A DNA stretch of 42,753 nucleotides from JBDKFK01 sp039798745 (GCA_039798745.1 JBDKFK010000013.1:1-42753); one strand, 5' to 3'; shown: positions 14,218 through 23,242, counted from the first letter of the stretch. Translations and numbers: made by a program. Notes: a model not told the origin generated them from the letters alone.

Positions 14218-15942
14218 CTATCCAAGATAGACGGCAGCTTCTGCAGGCCAGAGGACGCCCCACTGTTGCAACGTCTGGATAAACCGGCGCCAGTTACGGT
14301 CGCTGGATAATTCAAGCGCTGTGAAAGTGGCTTGTGCCTCCTTGCCCATCCCATCAGGATACCGCTGGATAAACGTATCGCCGAGGGTTCGGGCTTCATA
14401 AAAACCCATGGTGAGTTCACGGATAAACCGTGAAAGGAACCCTCTTTTGACGTCATGAGTCTGGGCTGTCTCTTCGATAGTCCTTACCCCACTCGACAAA
14501 AGAGGTTGCGGAGTTTTTCCATCAGGCATAACGAAGACAAAACGCACCTTCGTATCCCACCCCGCGCCATAAAACCTCTCACACGCCTCACGCAATGTAA
14601 CGGCGATGTCTGCTCCGGGAGCAAGCACACCGCGCAGAAGTTCGCAGGTATTGCGATGGCCTTCCATAATTACGGGCTGATGCGTGAAGATGTGATACAA
14701 ACGGCGATCGATGACCTCTGCCACAAAGGCGTTGTGAACAAGCTGGTGCCAGCGCTCTCCGGATCCAGCCAGATTGTTCATCAGACGCAGTTCGTTGCAG
14801 AGCCGGCGTAGCTCAGCTTCCATAGGCGCGAACGCCTCGGGAAGTTTGCCGCCCTGCCGAAGCTTTTGTCGGTACTCGAACAGTCCTTCAAGCACCTGCT
14901 GCACCTCCCTCGTCCACCCCTCGTCTGACAGACAGACCGCAAGCGTGAGCTCGGGTTTGGTAGCATTGATCGCCTGAAGAAGCAGCGTAGTAGCGCGTAC
15001 CGGCATCATTGGCGGTGGTTCGAGTGGCAGGCCTTCCGGTGCTGTCCGTGGATCAAGGAACCAACCTTGTTGGTCCTCCCTGATATACTTGGCAGCAATA
15101 GCCATCGATACCATCCGTTGCCAGTTGGCATCGTCCATGAAGCCCAGTTTATCGATTATCTCCTGGGCGCGCGGTGACGGCGTTGCTTCGCCGTCCACAG
15201 GCAAACCGACCCTATGTAATGCGATGCGGGTGAGATCGGTTGCAACTGTCTTCTTAAGGTCAGCTTTGGCAGCGGCCCGGAAACGCATGTGGTCCGCGGC
15301 ATCGGTGTCGCTCTTTGACCACAACGATTCAAGCATCATCGCTCCGCTTATGCTGATACGCCAACGCGATTTAGGCGCCGGTTTTTCAACAACAGATGCA
15401 TCGGCCGCCGGCACGTCAGACAAAGCGGGCGCAAGAGGCGCAGCCTCGGCTGCAGCCTGCCAGTGTGGAGCAACACGATGCACTTCGGGTTCTGAAGGCG
15501 GAGCATCTGCTACCGCTCCTTTCTGCTCCAGGAACTCGGTCATGATCTGAGCAGCAACCGCGCTCAGCCTATCTGAGTAATCAGGTGCTGCTGCGGGTTG
15601 TTCGGTATCCGGAGCTGGTAGCTCTGCCTCCTGTTCCAAAGCCTCCGCTAAAGGCGGTATAGCTCCGGCAGACAGTTCGGTAATCAGAGCCTGAAGGCGA
15701 CGAATGTCCCGACTTATGTGGTACTGGTCTTTGTAAGACCGACCAAATAACTCGGCCATTTCCTTGGCTATCGGATCGGACAGCGTGAGTATGTTCTGGA
15801 TATTTAAACTTCTCAGCCTATTTATCCGTAACAGTATTATCAGCGCTGCCTGATAGATTTCAAGGATAAGGGGCTCTGACTGCTTTCCCGCCTCGATGAT
15901 ACGACTTGATAGATTGACTGGGCCGGGTTGATCGTTGGTCAC
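14218..15942 (-). CDS. Unknown 574-residue protein (SD-led cassette gene)
   Basis: It starts at GTG 15942 with AAAGGAGG (15949-15956) 6 nt upstream. The protein is soluble: a helical N-terminus (about 1-95), an Ala/Pro/Glu-rich low-complexity linker (about 105-185), then a long helical region with several Trp-containing blocks (MMLESLWSK; DDANWQRMVSMAIAAKYI; SDRNWRRFIQTLQQWGVLWP). The repeated NW-R-x-[MF] pattern near 270 and at the C-terminus may mark a repeated helical unit. No signal peptide, catalytic motif or family is recognised. It looks GC-richer than the flanking native genes, is monocistronic and has hairpins on both sides. Confidence 0.7.
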   Translation of the reverse strand: MTNDQPGPVNLSSRIIEAGKQSEPLILEIYQAALIILLRINRLRSLNIQNILTLSDPIAKEMAELFGRSYKDQYHISRDIRRLQALITELSAGAIPPLAEALEQEAELPAPDTEQPAAAPDYSDRLSAVAAQIMTEFLEQKGAVADAPPSEPEVHRVAPHWQAAAEAAPLAPALSDVPAADASVVEKPAPKSRWRISISGAMMLESLWSKSDTDAADHMRFRAAAKADLKKTVATDLTRIALHRVGLPVDGEATPSPRAQEIIDKLGFMDDANWQRMVSMAIAAKYIREDQQGWFLDPRTAPEGLPLEPPPMMPVRATTLLLQAINATKPELTLAVCLSDEGWTREVQQVLEGLFEYRQKLRQGGKLPEAFAPMEAELRRLCNELRLMNNLAGSGERWHQLVHNAFVAEVIDRRLYHIFTHQPVIMEGHRNTCELLRGVLAPGADIAVTLREACERFYGAGWDTKVRFVFVMPDGKTPQPLLSSGVRTIEETAQTHDVKRGFLSRFIRELTMGFYEARTLGDTFIQRYPDGMGKEAQATFTALELSSDRNWRRFIQTLQQWGVLWPAEAAVYLG

Positions 15943-16010
15943 ACGATTCCTCCTTTACTTTATGAACATTGTGCCGTAGTCTCAGGCATCAGAGGGTGAT
16001 ATGGGGATAT

Positions 16011-16065
16011 GTTATCAGGGGGGCTCAAAATATTATCTTATAACATGCTGAGCCCGCCCGATAAC
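16011..16065 (-). promoter_or_regulatory. Inverted repeat between the 16189 gene and the 14218-15942 gene
   Basis: The 17-nt arms GTTATCAGGGGGGCTCA (16011-16027) and TGAGCCCGCCCGATAAC (16049-16065) pair at 15 of 17 positions around a 21-nt AT-rich loop. On the minus strand it could terminate the upstream C39/small-protein operon or form the leader hairpin of the SD-led gene at 15942. The remaining 15957-16188 interval shows no ORF. Confidence 0.55.
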
Positions 16066-16188
16066 AATATCTATACAATAATTCTCTTCCGGATTATTAA
16101 GGTACTCTATCTCAGAAGTTCCATGCATAGAAGGAACAGTGAGATTATATAGTTATTTCGACCTATATTATACCATTTTAGTGAAGGA

Positions 16189-16422
16189 TTACTCTGCAGG
16201 AAGTTCTTCTCCGGGTACAACACCCGTTGTGGTGACAACAGTATTAAGGAAGGCGCTTACCTGTAAAAAAACAAAAAAACCTATAACAAGCACTATAAGC
16301 AGCACTATTCCCCACCACATAATCCGCTCCGCGGGTGTTTTTTCATTTTTAAGTTGTAGATCGATACCTCTCACAAGCTGATAGATTATGCTCCAGGTGG
16401 TACGAAAAATTCTCCAAATCAT
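16189..16422 (-). CDS. Small single-TM membrane protein, 77 residues
   Basis: A basic cytoplasmic N-terminus (RIFRTTWSIIYQLVRG) is followed by one strong membrane helix (WWGIVLLIVLVIGFFVFLQVSAFL) and a short acidic extracytoplasmic tail (GVVPGEELPAE). It starts 18 nt after the stop of the C39-like peptidase gene on the same strand, so it is probably cotranscribed. No family is recognised and no SD is visible. Confidence 0.6.
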   Translation of the reverse strand: MIWRIFRTTWSIIYQLVRGIDLQLKNEKTPAERIMWWGIVLLIVLVIGFFVFLQVSAFLNTVVTTTGVVPGEELPAE

Positions 16423-16440
16423 AGTATAGTGATCATACCA

Positions 16441-17538
16441 CTATTCTCCAACCGATGCTAACCTGTTCTGGGCTTCCTTAAGATTCCGATTGTACTCAAC
16501 TGCCTTTTGGTACTCTCCTCTGGCAGCTTCTTTATCACCTTGCTTTAGATACATATCTCCTCTGATAATATAGAGCTCTGAAAACGCCCTATTCTGATTG
16601 GATAGAATCGACTCTGTAATAGATAAAACTCTTTCAACATTATTTAAAGCAGCATATGCCTGTATCGGTTCTATCTGATACCACAGTGTTCTCTTGGGTA
16701 GACGAGTCTCGACCCTCTCAAACTCTGATACCGACCCATTATAATCGGCGGTATGATAGAGAGCCACTGAAAGGTTAAAACGATTATAGATATTGTCGGG
16801 ATCTTGCGTAAGAAGTTCACGGCTCCGTTTTGCGGCGTTCGCCCAGGAGGTAGGTTCATCAGCCTCATCCCCTAGTATCTGCCTTACTTCTTTTGCCTTT
16901 TCCTTCGGAACGAAGACAACATACTCATAGTTGAATTTATCCCAAATCGCATTAAACTGAGCATAGGTATACTTCAAATTTTTTCCTTGCAGAGAGTCAT
17001 CCTGCACGAGCTCCCCGTTTGTGTCGTCGTACCCCTTTACCACTCTATAGTGCCCAATATCCTCACCCTCTTTAAGCCACGTTCGGGTAAGTACCGGTAT
17101 GTCGGCAGCAATGAACTGTTTTATCATGCGGATATTTCCGTTAGGCCGATGAAACGCAATAAATCCATACTCTTCCGCTTTGCGGGCAAGTTCGTCGAGT
17201 GTAACGGACTTGTCATCATTATCTCCCTGAGGGTGCTGATAGGGCCGAAGCGCATCACCCAATGCTTCCTGCGACTCTTTCACGCCGAGATAAGACAACA
17301 TCATAGATAACGACGCGGGGCCGCAGTTATTGAACGACTGATATACGTGATAATCATTGCTCAAAATTTTTCTGTCCGGAGCATTGGTCACGGGTACGGT
17401 GGGTACAACAGTCGGTTCCGTTATCGTTATAGGAGGAACAACTGACGTACTATTTCGGGGCAAAAAAATATAAACAAGGCCGCCAATAGCGGCTAGTATG
17501 ATGAGTATACTCGCATATATAAATCGCCTGGTTTTCAT
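16441..17538 (-). CDS. Membrane-anchored C39-like papain-fold peptidase with TPR repeats
   Basis: 365 residues from ATG 17538; upstream in-frame codons lie beyond the -10 box at 17545-17550. An N-terminal membrane anchor (7-26) and a PT/V-rich spacer precede a C39-like peptidase domain (about 55-225) with the likely catalytic Cys72 in NNCGPASLSMM and His near 166 in GHYRVVKGYDD. Two to three TPR-like repeats follow (about 240-362, ending KEAARGEYQKAVEYNRNLKEA). The domain is presumably extracytoplasmic, where the TPRs could bind a partner or substrate. Unlike ABC-linked C39 proteases it has no transporter part. The gene is divergent from an L,D-transpeptidase gene, which supports a cell-envelope role. 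Confidence 0.82.
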   Translation of the reverse strand: MKTRRFIYASILIILAAIGGLVYIFLPRNSTSVVPPITITEPTVVPTVPVTNAPDRKILSNDYHVYQSFNNCGPASLSMMLSYLGVKESQEALGDALRPYQHPQGDNDDKSVTLDELARKAEEYGFIAFHRPNGNIRMIKQFIAADIPVLTRTWLKEGEDIGHYRVVKGYDDTNGELVQDDSLQGKNLKYTYAQFNAIWDKFNYEYVVFVPKEKAKEVRQILGDEADEPTSWANAAKRSRELLTQDPDNIYNRFNLSVALYHTADYNGSVSEFERVETRLPKRTLWYQIEPIQAYAALNNVERVLSITESILSNQNRAFSELYIIRGDMYLKQGDKEAARGEYQKAVEYNRNLKEAQNRLASVGE

Positions 17539-17544
17539 TCCCGT

Positions 17545-17550
17545 ATTGTA
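17545..17550 (-). promoter_or_regulatory. -10 box (TGT-TACAAT), leftward, of the divergent pair
   Basis: Minus-strand extended -10 TGT-TACAAT ends 6 nt before the ATG at 17538. Only 46 bp separate the two divergent start codons. Confidence 0.6.
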
Positions 17551-17571
17551 ACAAACCCGCGCACCGCATGC

Positions 17572-17577
17572 TACAAT
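17572..17577 (+). promoter_or_regulatory. -10 box (TGC-TACAAT), rightward, of the divergent pair
   Basis: Extended -10 TGC-TACAAT ends 7 nt before the ATG at 17585. Confidence 0.6.
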
Positions 17578-17584
17578 GCTAGGT

Positions 17585-18160
17585 ATGAAATACGTAATAA
17601 TCGTACTCATAGTCGTTGTACTTGGGAGTGCCGCGCTCTGGTACAGCACTCGCTCTGTAGTGAAAAAGGAACCAAAAGCTAACCCTCACCACTGGTTTCT
17701 TCTCTATAGAAAATCCAACAAAGAATTCTTATACTCAGGCCTTCCCGGAAACATAGAACAGAGCACGCTCCTGAAAACGTTTGAGGTAAAATCTGGAATA
17801 CCAGGAGAGCGTCCTACTCCTCTTCCTCAACTTACGGGACGCGAGTACTGGATCCTCACCGGCAAAGAGGACTCCAAAAATAATCCTGAAACCGCGCCGT
17901 ATTTTCTTATACTTGACGTGCCTGGATGGGATACTCCACCCTATGGCCCGGTCCCCTATACTGAGTGCAATGGCCAGTGCGACTGGAGTGTACCCGGACA
18001 GTTTGGTCTACATGGAATAAACGGCGATGCAGCCCGGATCTCCCGTGAAAATTCTGGAAGCTCGGGATGTGTGCGTCATCGTGATGAAGATATAACCTAT
18101 CTGTACAATTTGCTGGATCCTTCAACGGAAGAAATCCGGTACTACATACAAGATATCTAA
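17585..18160 (+). CDS. L,D-transpeptidase (YkuD domain), membrane anchored
   Basis: 191 residues: an N-terminal membrane anchor (3-20) followed by an extracytoplasmic YkuD/ErfK domain. The catalytic signature is present as FGLHGINGD followed by NSGSSGCVRHRDED, giving the conserved His, the nucleophilic Cys in SxGCV and the Arg. It should form 3-3 cross-links in peptidoglycan or attach proteins to it. A Cys-containing loop (TECNGQCDW) just before the active site is an uncommon insertion and could form a disulfide. The stop overlaps that of the convergent MFS gene in CTAA (18157-18160). Confidence 0.9.
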   Translation: MKYVIIVLIVVVLGSAALWYSTRSVVKKEPKANPHHWFLLYRKSNKEFLYSGLPGNIEQSTLLKTFEVKSGIPGERPTPLPQLTGREYWILTGKEDSKNNPETAPYFLILDVPGWDTPPYGPVPYTECNGQCDWSVPGQFGLHGINGDAARISRENSGSSGCVRHRDEDITYLYNLLDPSTEEIRYYIQDI

Positions 18161-19392
18161 TCGGCACTAATAAATTCTTTATGCTGCAACGACGGCATAA
18201 AGACAAAATAAACAAGAAGAAGCGCTGTCAGCATGGAGATTCCGGAAAATACTACGGTCGGGCCCCATTGATTCCATACAATCCCGGTCACGCTACTCGA
18301 CACAAGAAACGCAACAGACTGACAGGTTAGATATAACCCAAGACCTGTGCCCTGACTCTCTGCTGGCAGGTGTTTGGATAACCATGATTTACTAATTGAC
18401 TCATGAATTGCGCCAAATATACCATAAACTCCAAACATGCCAAATACAACCAGTGTTGTCATCTCACGCGCGAATACGCCGTACACAACGGCGAATAATA
18501 TAAGCCCGAAGATATAAATAATCTTTGACCCGATTCTATCACTCAGATAGCCCAACGGAAACGCTGCAACGGTGAAGATAGCGTTATATAAAATATACGC
18601 CCCTATAATAAACGTATCCTGCAGACCCAGCTCCTTTGCTCTTAATAAAAGAAACATATCGGAGCTGTTAATAAGAGAAAAAAGTACGAGACCCATAAGT
18701 AATGCTTTGTATTCGGGACTGGCCTTTTTAAGAAAAGCCTTAAACGAATAGCTTGGACGTTTTGTGTGAATAGCCTTGATATCTCCAATACTATGACGAT
18801 CTTTTACTAAAAAAGTAAGTAAAACAGCAAGAAGACCCGGGATGAGTACAATAAGGAACAGCCGTGTGTACTGAGCTGGATAGTAGTAAAGAAATATAAG
18901 AGCTACAACTGGTCCCAGAGTTGCGCCGAGTGTGTCAAGGCTTCTATGAAATCCAAATACCTTTCCCCTATTCTCTTTTGTGGACTCGATCGCAAGAATA
19001 GCATCACGGGGCGCGGTACGTATGCCTTTCCCGAGTCTATCAAGAAGACGTGAAGTAACAATAATTCCAAGACTACCGGTTATGGCCATGAGTGGTTTGG
19101 AAAATGTAGAAAGCGTATACCCGAGACGGACAAAAAATATTCTTTTGTTTAATTTATCTGAAAGATAACCGAACCATCCTTTTGAAATACCTGCAACAAC
19201 GTCTGCGGCTCCTTCAATAAAGCCAATGGCTATTACGCCATATCCTATTTGCTTAAGGTACAGAGGCATAATAGGATAGAGCATCTCGCTTGCGATGTCG
19301 GTAAGCAAACTTACCACCGACAGCAGATAAATATTCCGCGTCAAAAAAGTGTGAGACTTCTCCTCTGCTATATGATCGTTTGTTTTCGACAT
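18157..19392 (-). CDS. MFS transporter
   Basis: 411 residues with 12 predicted membrane helices. The loop motif GYLSDKLNKR after helix 2 and its counterpart GYLSDRIGSK in the second half mark the two MFS halves; helix 5 has the GRxLD-like RLLDRLGKGIRTAPRD stretch. Substrate unknown; the RxPRDA motif is common in putative drug or metabolite exporters. A TAATAT box lies 5 nt before the start, with no SD. The convergent stop is shared with the L,D-transpeptidase gene. Confidence 0.88.
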   Translation of the reverse strand: MSKTNDHIAEEKSHTFLTRNIYLLSVVSLLTDIASEMLYPIMPLYLKQIGYGVIAIGFIEGAADVVAGISKGWFGYLSDKLNKRIFFVRLGYTLSTFSKPLMAITGSLGIIVTSRLLDRLGKGIRTAPRDAILAIESTKENRGKVFGFHRSLDTLGATLGPVVALIFLYYYPAQYTRLFLIVLIPGLLAVLLTFLVKDRHSIGDIKAIHTKRPSYSFKAFLKKASPEYKALLMGLVLFSLINSSDMFLLLRAKELGLQDTFIIGAYILYNAIFTVAAFPLGYLSDRIGSKIIYIFGLILFAVVYGVFAREMTTLVVFGMFGVYGIFGAIHESISKSWLSKHLPAESQGTGLGLYLTCQSVAFLVSSSVTGIVWNQWGPTVVFSGISMLTALLLVYFVFMPSLQHKEFISAD

Positions 19393-19400
19393 AGGTAATA

Positions 19401-20759
19401 TTACTGTACCATATTATCGGGTACCATCAGCGCATGCCCACCGCCGGCGACAATCTTACCCTGCTGACCTACCTTTTTCATCTTAACAGGTGTTTGTTGA
19501 ACAGCTTCACTATGCATGCCAAGGACACCAGTACCGTTTTCTCCCCAACCCCATATACTCCCATCTTTTGTGAGAGCAAGCGAGAAATCATGTCCGCCGC
19601 TAATATCGGTTACATTGTCTATGCCATGCACCTCTTTCGGCACGGCGCTGTCTTTGAGTGAACCGGTTCCTAGTTCTCCCCATAGATTATGCCCCCAGGC
19701 CCAGACGGTACCGTTGTTGCTTATGACAAGCGAATGACGGTAACCCGCAGCAATCTTAACCACAGGAGGTAAACCCTGTACTTTTTCAGGTGTCATATTC
19801 CGGGTACTATTGCTCAGTACACCATTCCCTACCTGGCCATATTTATTGCATCCCCAGGCCCAGACTGTACCTTTCCGGTCAAGAGCAAGCATATGCCCAT
19901 AGCCTCCTGAGATGCTTGTAATATCTGAGACACCCTTTATTTTGATAGGTTTTATACTATTAATATTCACGAAGTTTTCGCCCAGACAGTCAATAAGCTC
20001 ATCCTGATCTGAGAGACGGTTATCCCCGGGATCAAAGTATGTCCCTTCAAGGGCTATGCCCGACGATAAACTGGTTACAAAATCTTTAAACTTTGGAGTA
20101 TCTGCCTGTTTACACATTCCTCCCCAGGCCCAGACGGTACCATCTTTCTTCAGTGCGAGTGAAAATCGATAACCTGCAGCTATTTGCACAATATCTGACA
20201 GACCTACAACCTGTAGTGGAGCTACGCTTTGCTCTCCGGCTCTTCCCAGCTGGTTATTCATATTACTTCCCCACGCCCATACTGTACCATCCTTCTTCAA
20301 CGCAAGAGAATGAAAACGGCTTGCCGCAACTTTTACGACATTACTCAAGCCATTAACCTGTACAGGATATTTACGACTCCATATGGTACTGCCGTCGCCG
20401 AGCTGTCCGTACGCGTTACTCCCCCATGCCCATACGGTACCGTCTTTCTTCAGAGCTACTGTATGATTGAGGCCCGCGGCCAGTTGTACGATATCATTTA
20501 TATACAGATAATATGCTCCGTCGGTGTCTTTGTGCAGTTCATTGTCTTCAGCACCCATCTGTCCAAACGAGTTTTGACCCCAACCGGTAATATATGAGGA
20601 TTGTTTTGTTGTCTGGGGCTTTGTAGATTGCTTTTTATAGGTATTTGTTTGGAGCGAGCTGATATTAAAATAAAATATTGAAAGGAGTAATACACCTAGT
20701 GCCAACGCTAATTTTTTAGGTATAATTTCATGTGCATTTTTATGTTCGCTGCCACGCAT
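19401..20759 (-). CDS. RCC1-repeat beta-propeller protein, membrane anchored
   Basis: 452 residues from ATG 20759. An in-frame TTG at 20777 is upstream of the -10 box and unlikely. The protein has an N-terminal anchor (LALALGVLLLSIFYF) and then about six RCC1 repeats of the form AAGxxHSLALKKDGTVWAWGxNxxGQLG, which fold as a seven-bladed propeller. One blade is expanded by about 60 residues containing a DPGDNRLSDQDELIDCLG segment that looks like a calcium-loop insertion. In bacteria such propellers are usually secreted binding scaffolds; no enzyme motif is present. It is divergent from the alpha/beta hydrolase gene. Confidence 0.9.
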   Translation of the reverse strand: MRGSEHKNAHEIIPKKLALALGVLLLSIFYFNISSLQTNTYKKQSTKPQTTKQSSYITGWGQNSFGQMGAEDNELHKDTDGAYYLYINDIVQLAAGLNHTVALKKDGTVWAWGSNAYGQLGDGSTIWSRKYPVQVNGLSNVVKVAASRFHSLALKKDGTVWAWGSNMNNQLGRAGEQSVAPLQVVGLSDIVQIAAGYRFSLALKKDGTVWAWGGMCKQADTPKFKDFVTSLSSGIALEGTYFDPGDNRLSDQDELIDCLGENFVNINSIKPIKIKGVSDITSISGGYGHMLALDRKGTVWAWGCNKYGQVGNGVLSNSTRNMTPEKVQGLPPVVKIAAGYRHSLVISNNGTVWAWGHNLWGELGTGSLKDSAVPKEVHGIDNVTDISGGHDFSLALTKDGSIWGWGENGTGVLGMHSEAVQQTPVKMKKVGQQGKIVAGGGHALMVPDNMVQ

Positions 20760-20768
20760 ACAGGATAC

Positions 20769-20774
20769 ATTATA
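20769..20774 (-). promoter_or_regulatory. -10 box (TATAAT) of the RCC1 gene
   Basis: Minus-strand TATAAT ends 9 nt before the ATG at 20759 and selects this start over the TTG at 20777. Confidence 0.5.
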
Positions 20775-20802
20775 CAAAGAGATTGGTCACAAGAGCATAC
20801 AT

Positions 20803-21867
20803 ATGAAACCCACAAAACACATATATCTATTTTCTATAAGTATTGCGCTCGTCCTCATCGCGGGAGCGATCACATATGTATATTATCATAAGACTTCTCG
20901 CTCGCTCATAGCTCCTCTGTTATCCACCACGAAGCCCCTATCAAGTCCTAGTCCTACTCCTATGGCGTTTAGAGAATTAACTGTTCCTTACTTAAGAGAA
21001 AGGAGCTATAAAAGCGAGCTGAATGACTTGGAACCCGCATACGAAAACTCGGCGTATAAGGCATATGTAACCAGTTATGACTCCGATGGCTTACAGATTA
21101 ACGGACTCCTTACTCAACCCACAGGTGATAAACCGGCAAAGGGATGGCCGGCTATTGTGTTTATTCATGGATACATTCCGCCTACGCAGTACGAAACACA
21201 GGGCAAACCCTACGCCTCATATGTAGATTATCTTGCACGAAACGGCTTTGTTGTCTTTAAAATTGATCTGCGAGGCCATGGCAACTCGGAGGGTGAACCA
21301 GGCGGCGCGTATTATTCCTCAGATTACAGTATCGACGCGCTGAACGCATACAATGCTCTGCAGAATAGCTCGTTTGTGGACCCGCACAAGATTGGATTAT
21401 GGGGTCATAGTATGGCCGGCAATGTTACTCTTCGCGCTATGGCAGGCCATCCTGAGATTCCGGCCGCGGTTATATGGGCCGGAGCCGTATATTCTTACAC
21501 AGATCAACAGGAATACGGTATCAACGACGCAAGTTACCAGCCGCCTCCCAACGATACGCAGAGACAACAACGTCGGAAACTCTTGTTTGATACCTACGGA
21601 CCGTTTAATTCTGACAGTCCTTTCTGGAAGCAGGTTGCGCCGACAAATTATATAAAAGATCTGTCGGGAGCAATTCAGATACATCACGCGGTTGATGACG
21701 CAGTGGTAAATATAGGATACAGCCGGAATCTTAACATACTCCTCAACAAGACCTCAGTGCCTCACGAACTGCATGAATACGCGACAGGAGGACATAACAT
21801 ATCGGGAGCCAGTTTTAATGAGGCCATGGAACAAACCGTAGAATTTTTTAGAAAATACCTTACATAG
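20803..21867 (+). CDS. Alpha/beta hydrolase, prolyl-oligopeptidase (S9)-like, membrane anchored
   Basis: 354 residues. An N-terminal membrane segment (8-26) and a Ser/Pro/Thr linker precede the hydrolase domain. The oxyanion-side motif VFIHGYIPP, the RGHGNSEG strand, the nucleophile elbow GLWGHSMAG, an acid in HHAVDDAVV and the His of TGGHNI give a complete Ser-Asp-His triad. Family S9 enzymes of this shape are peptidases or esterases acting outside the cell; the substrate cannot be told. It is a native-type gene without SD. Confidence 0.88.
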   Translation: MKPTKHIYLFSISIALVLIAGAITYVYYHKTSRSLIAPLLSTTKPLSSPSPTPMAFRELTVPYLRERSYKSELNDLEPAYENSAYKAYVTSYDSDGLQINGLLTQPTGDKPAKGWPAIVFIHGYIPPTQYETQGKPYASYVDYLARNGFVVFKIDLRGHGNSEGEPGGAYYSSDYSIDALNAYNALQNSSFVDPHKIGLWGHSMAGNVTLRAMAGHPEIPAAVIWAGAVYSYTDQQEYGINDASYQPPPNDTQRQQRRKLLFDTYGPFNSDSPFWKQVAPTNYIKDLSGAIQIHHAVDDAVVNIGYSRNLNILLNKTSVPHELHEYATGGHNISGASFNEAMEQTVEFFRKYLT

Positions 21868-21882
21868 TAAGCAAAAGTAAGC

Positions 21883-21888
21883 TACAAT
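21883..21888 (+). promoter_or_regulatory. -10 box (TACAAT) of the mgtC-like gene
   Basis: TACAAT ends 7 nt before the ATG at 21896; the gene therefore seems to have its own leaderless promoter only 28 nt after the preceding stop. Confidence 0.5.
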
Positions 21889-21895
21889 AGAGGCA

Positions 21896-23242
21896 ATGGA
21901 ACCACTCGTGCTGCCTGTACAATTTATTCTTTCTTTTCTCTTGGGAGCTGTATTTGGACTGGAGCGGGAAGTAAACGAAAAAAAAGGGTCACCGAATCGC
22001 GAAAAGCCAGTGGCAATTCTGGGCGTACGAAGTTTTTCACTGGTATCCGTACTGGGTACTATTGTCGGGCTGCTCTACAAAGATTTCATGATGCTCTCGC
22101 TTCTTATAGGAGGCACATTCTGTTTGCTTCTGATTGTTTTTTATTATCTGGACAGTGTTGAAACGCAGAATATTGGAATAACGACAGAACTCGCTCTCCT
22201 GTATAGTTTTTTGACAGGTATTCTTATATCGCTCGACCTTATGCCGATCCAGCTTACTCTGGCTATCTCGGTGATTGTCATGCTACTACTCTCTCAAAAG
22301 CAACGTATTAAAACCGCTGTTGAGGGTATACAGACGCAAGAAATAAATGCTTTTGTCAGTTTTGCTATTATTGCATTGGTCATCCTCCCTTTTTTGCCAA
22401 ACCAAAATTTTGCTATAAAAGATATACCGTTTGCCAAAAACCTTATAGATAACTTCGGCCTCGATTATATAAGGATAGCAAGTATACAGATTCTTAACCC
22501 ATTCAAATTGTGGCTTATCGTTGCCCTTATAACCGGTGTGAATTTGGCCGGCTATATACTTGAACGAGCGGTTGGACATAAACAAGGATGGATTCTCGCT
22601 AGTATTGCGGGTGGATTTATTTCTTCAACCGCCACTACCGAATCGCTCGCCCATAAAAGCAAAACATCGTCAAAAGCACACACCCTGCTGGCAGCTGCGC
22701 TTATTGCCAACCTGGTAAGTTTTATTCAGATTGCCATTCTTATAGGCTCCGTAAACATCATGTTTCTCAGTCGCCTTCTGCCGACACTCGCAATTGTTAT
22801 AGGTACTGTGCTTATACTGGTATTCTACTTTCTTTATGCAGAGGATAAAACAAAACAAACAGATATTTCCAACGCAGATGAAAAACAAAAGCAGGAGATA
22901 TTTAATCTTATACCCGCTCTCCGTTTCGCGTTTATGTATCTTGTTATCGGCCTCATTTCTAAGTTCGCTCTCATACTTTTTGGACAGGCGGGATTTCTGG
23001 CAACGACAGGACTCGGAGCATTTATTGGGCTGGACGCGGTGATGATAAATACGGCGCAGCTGGCGGGAGAGACAATAGACTATATAGTTGCAATCTATGC
23101 ATTTATAATCGCCAACGCGGTTAACCTTTTGGCTAAATGTTTTTACAGTTACCTACAGGGAAGTAAAGCGTTCGCAGTTAAACTGTCGCTGAGCATGGCA
23201 CTTATTATAGTTTCAAGTCTCGTAGGATTATTTTTTGTATAA
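21896..23242 (+). CDS. MgtC/SapB family membrane protein with DUF4010 half
   Basis: 448 residues and about 12 hydrophobic helices. The N-terminal part has the MgtC/SapB pattern (FLLGAVFGLEREVNEK, then GVRSFSLVSVLGTIVGLL). The C-terminal two thirds match the DUF4010 type (ERAVGHKQGWILASIAGGFISSTATTESLA; TTGLGAFIGLDAVMI). Such fusions are common in bacteria; MgtC itself modulates ATP synthase and Mg/phosphate homeostasis, but the role of the long form is unknown. Confidence 0.88.
   Translation: MEPLVLPVQFILSFLLGAVFGLEREVNEKKGSPNREKPVAILGVRSFSLVSVLGTIVGLLYKDFMMLSLLIGGTFCLLLIVFYYLDSVETQNIGITTELALLYSFLTGILISLDLMPIQLTLAISVIVMLLLSQKQRIKTAVEGIQTQEINAFVSFAIIALVILPFLPNQNFAIKDIPFAKNLIDNFGLDYIRIASIQILNPFKLWLIVALITGVNLAGYILERAVGHKQGWILASIAGGFISSTATTESLAHKSKTSSKAHTLLAAALIANLVSFIQIAILIGSVNIMFLSRLLPTLAIVIGTVLILVFYFLYAEDKTKQTDISNADEKQKQEIFNLIPALRFAFMYLVIGLISKFALILFGQAGFLATTGLGAFIGLDAVMINTAQLAGETIDYIVAIYAFIIANAVNLLAKCFYSYLQGSKAFAVKLSLSMALIIVSSLVGLFFV

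Noticed and set aside
19202..20777. RCC1 gene starting at TTG 20777
   Set aside because: The -10 box at 20769-20774 overlaps the region just after that codon; ATG 20759 is 9 nt downstream of the box.
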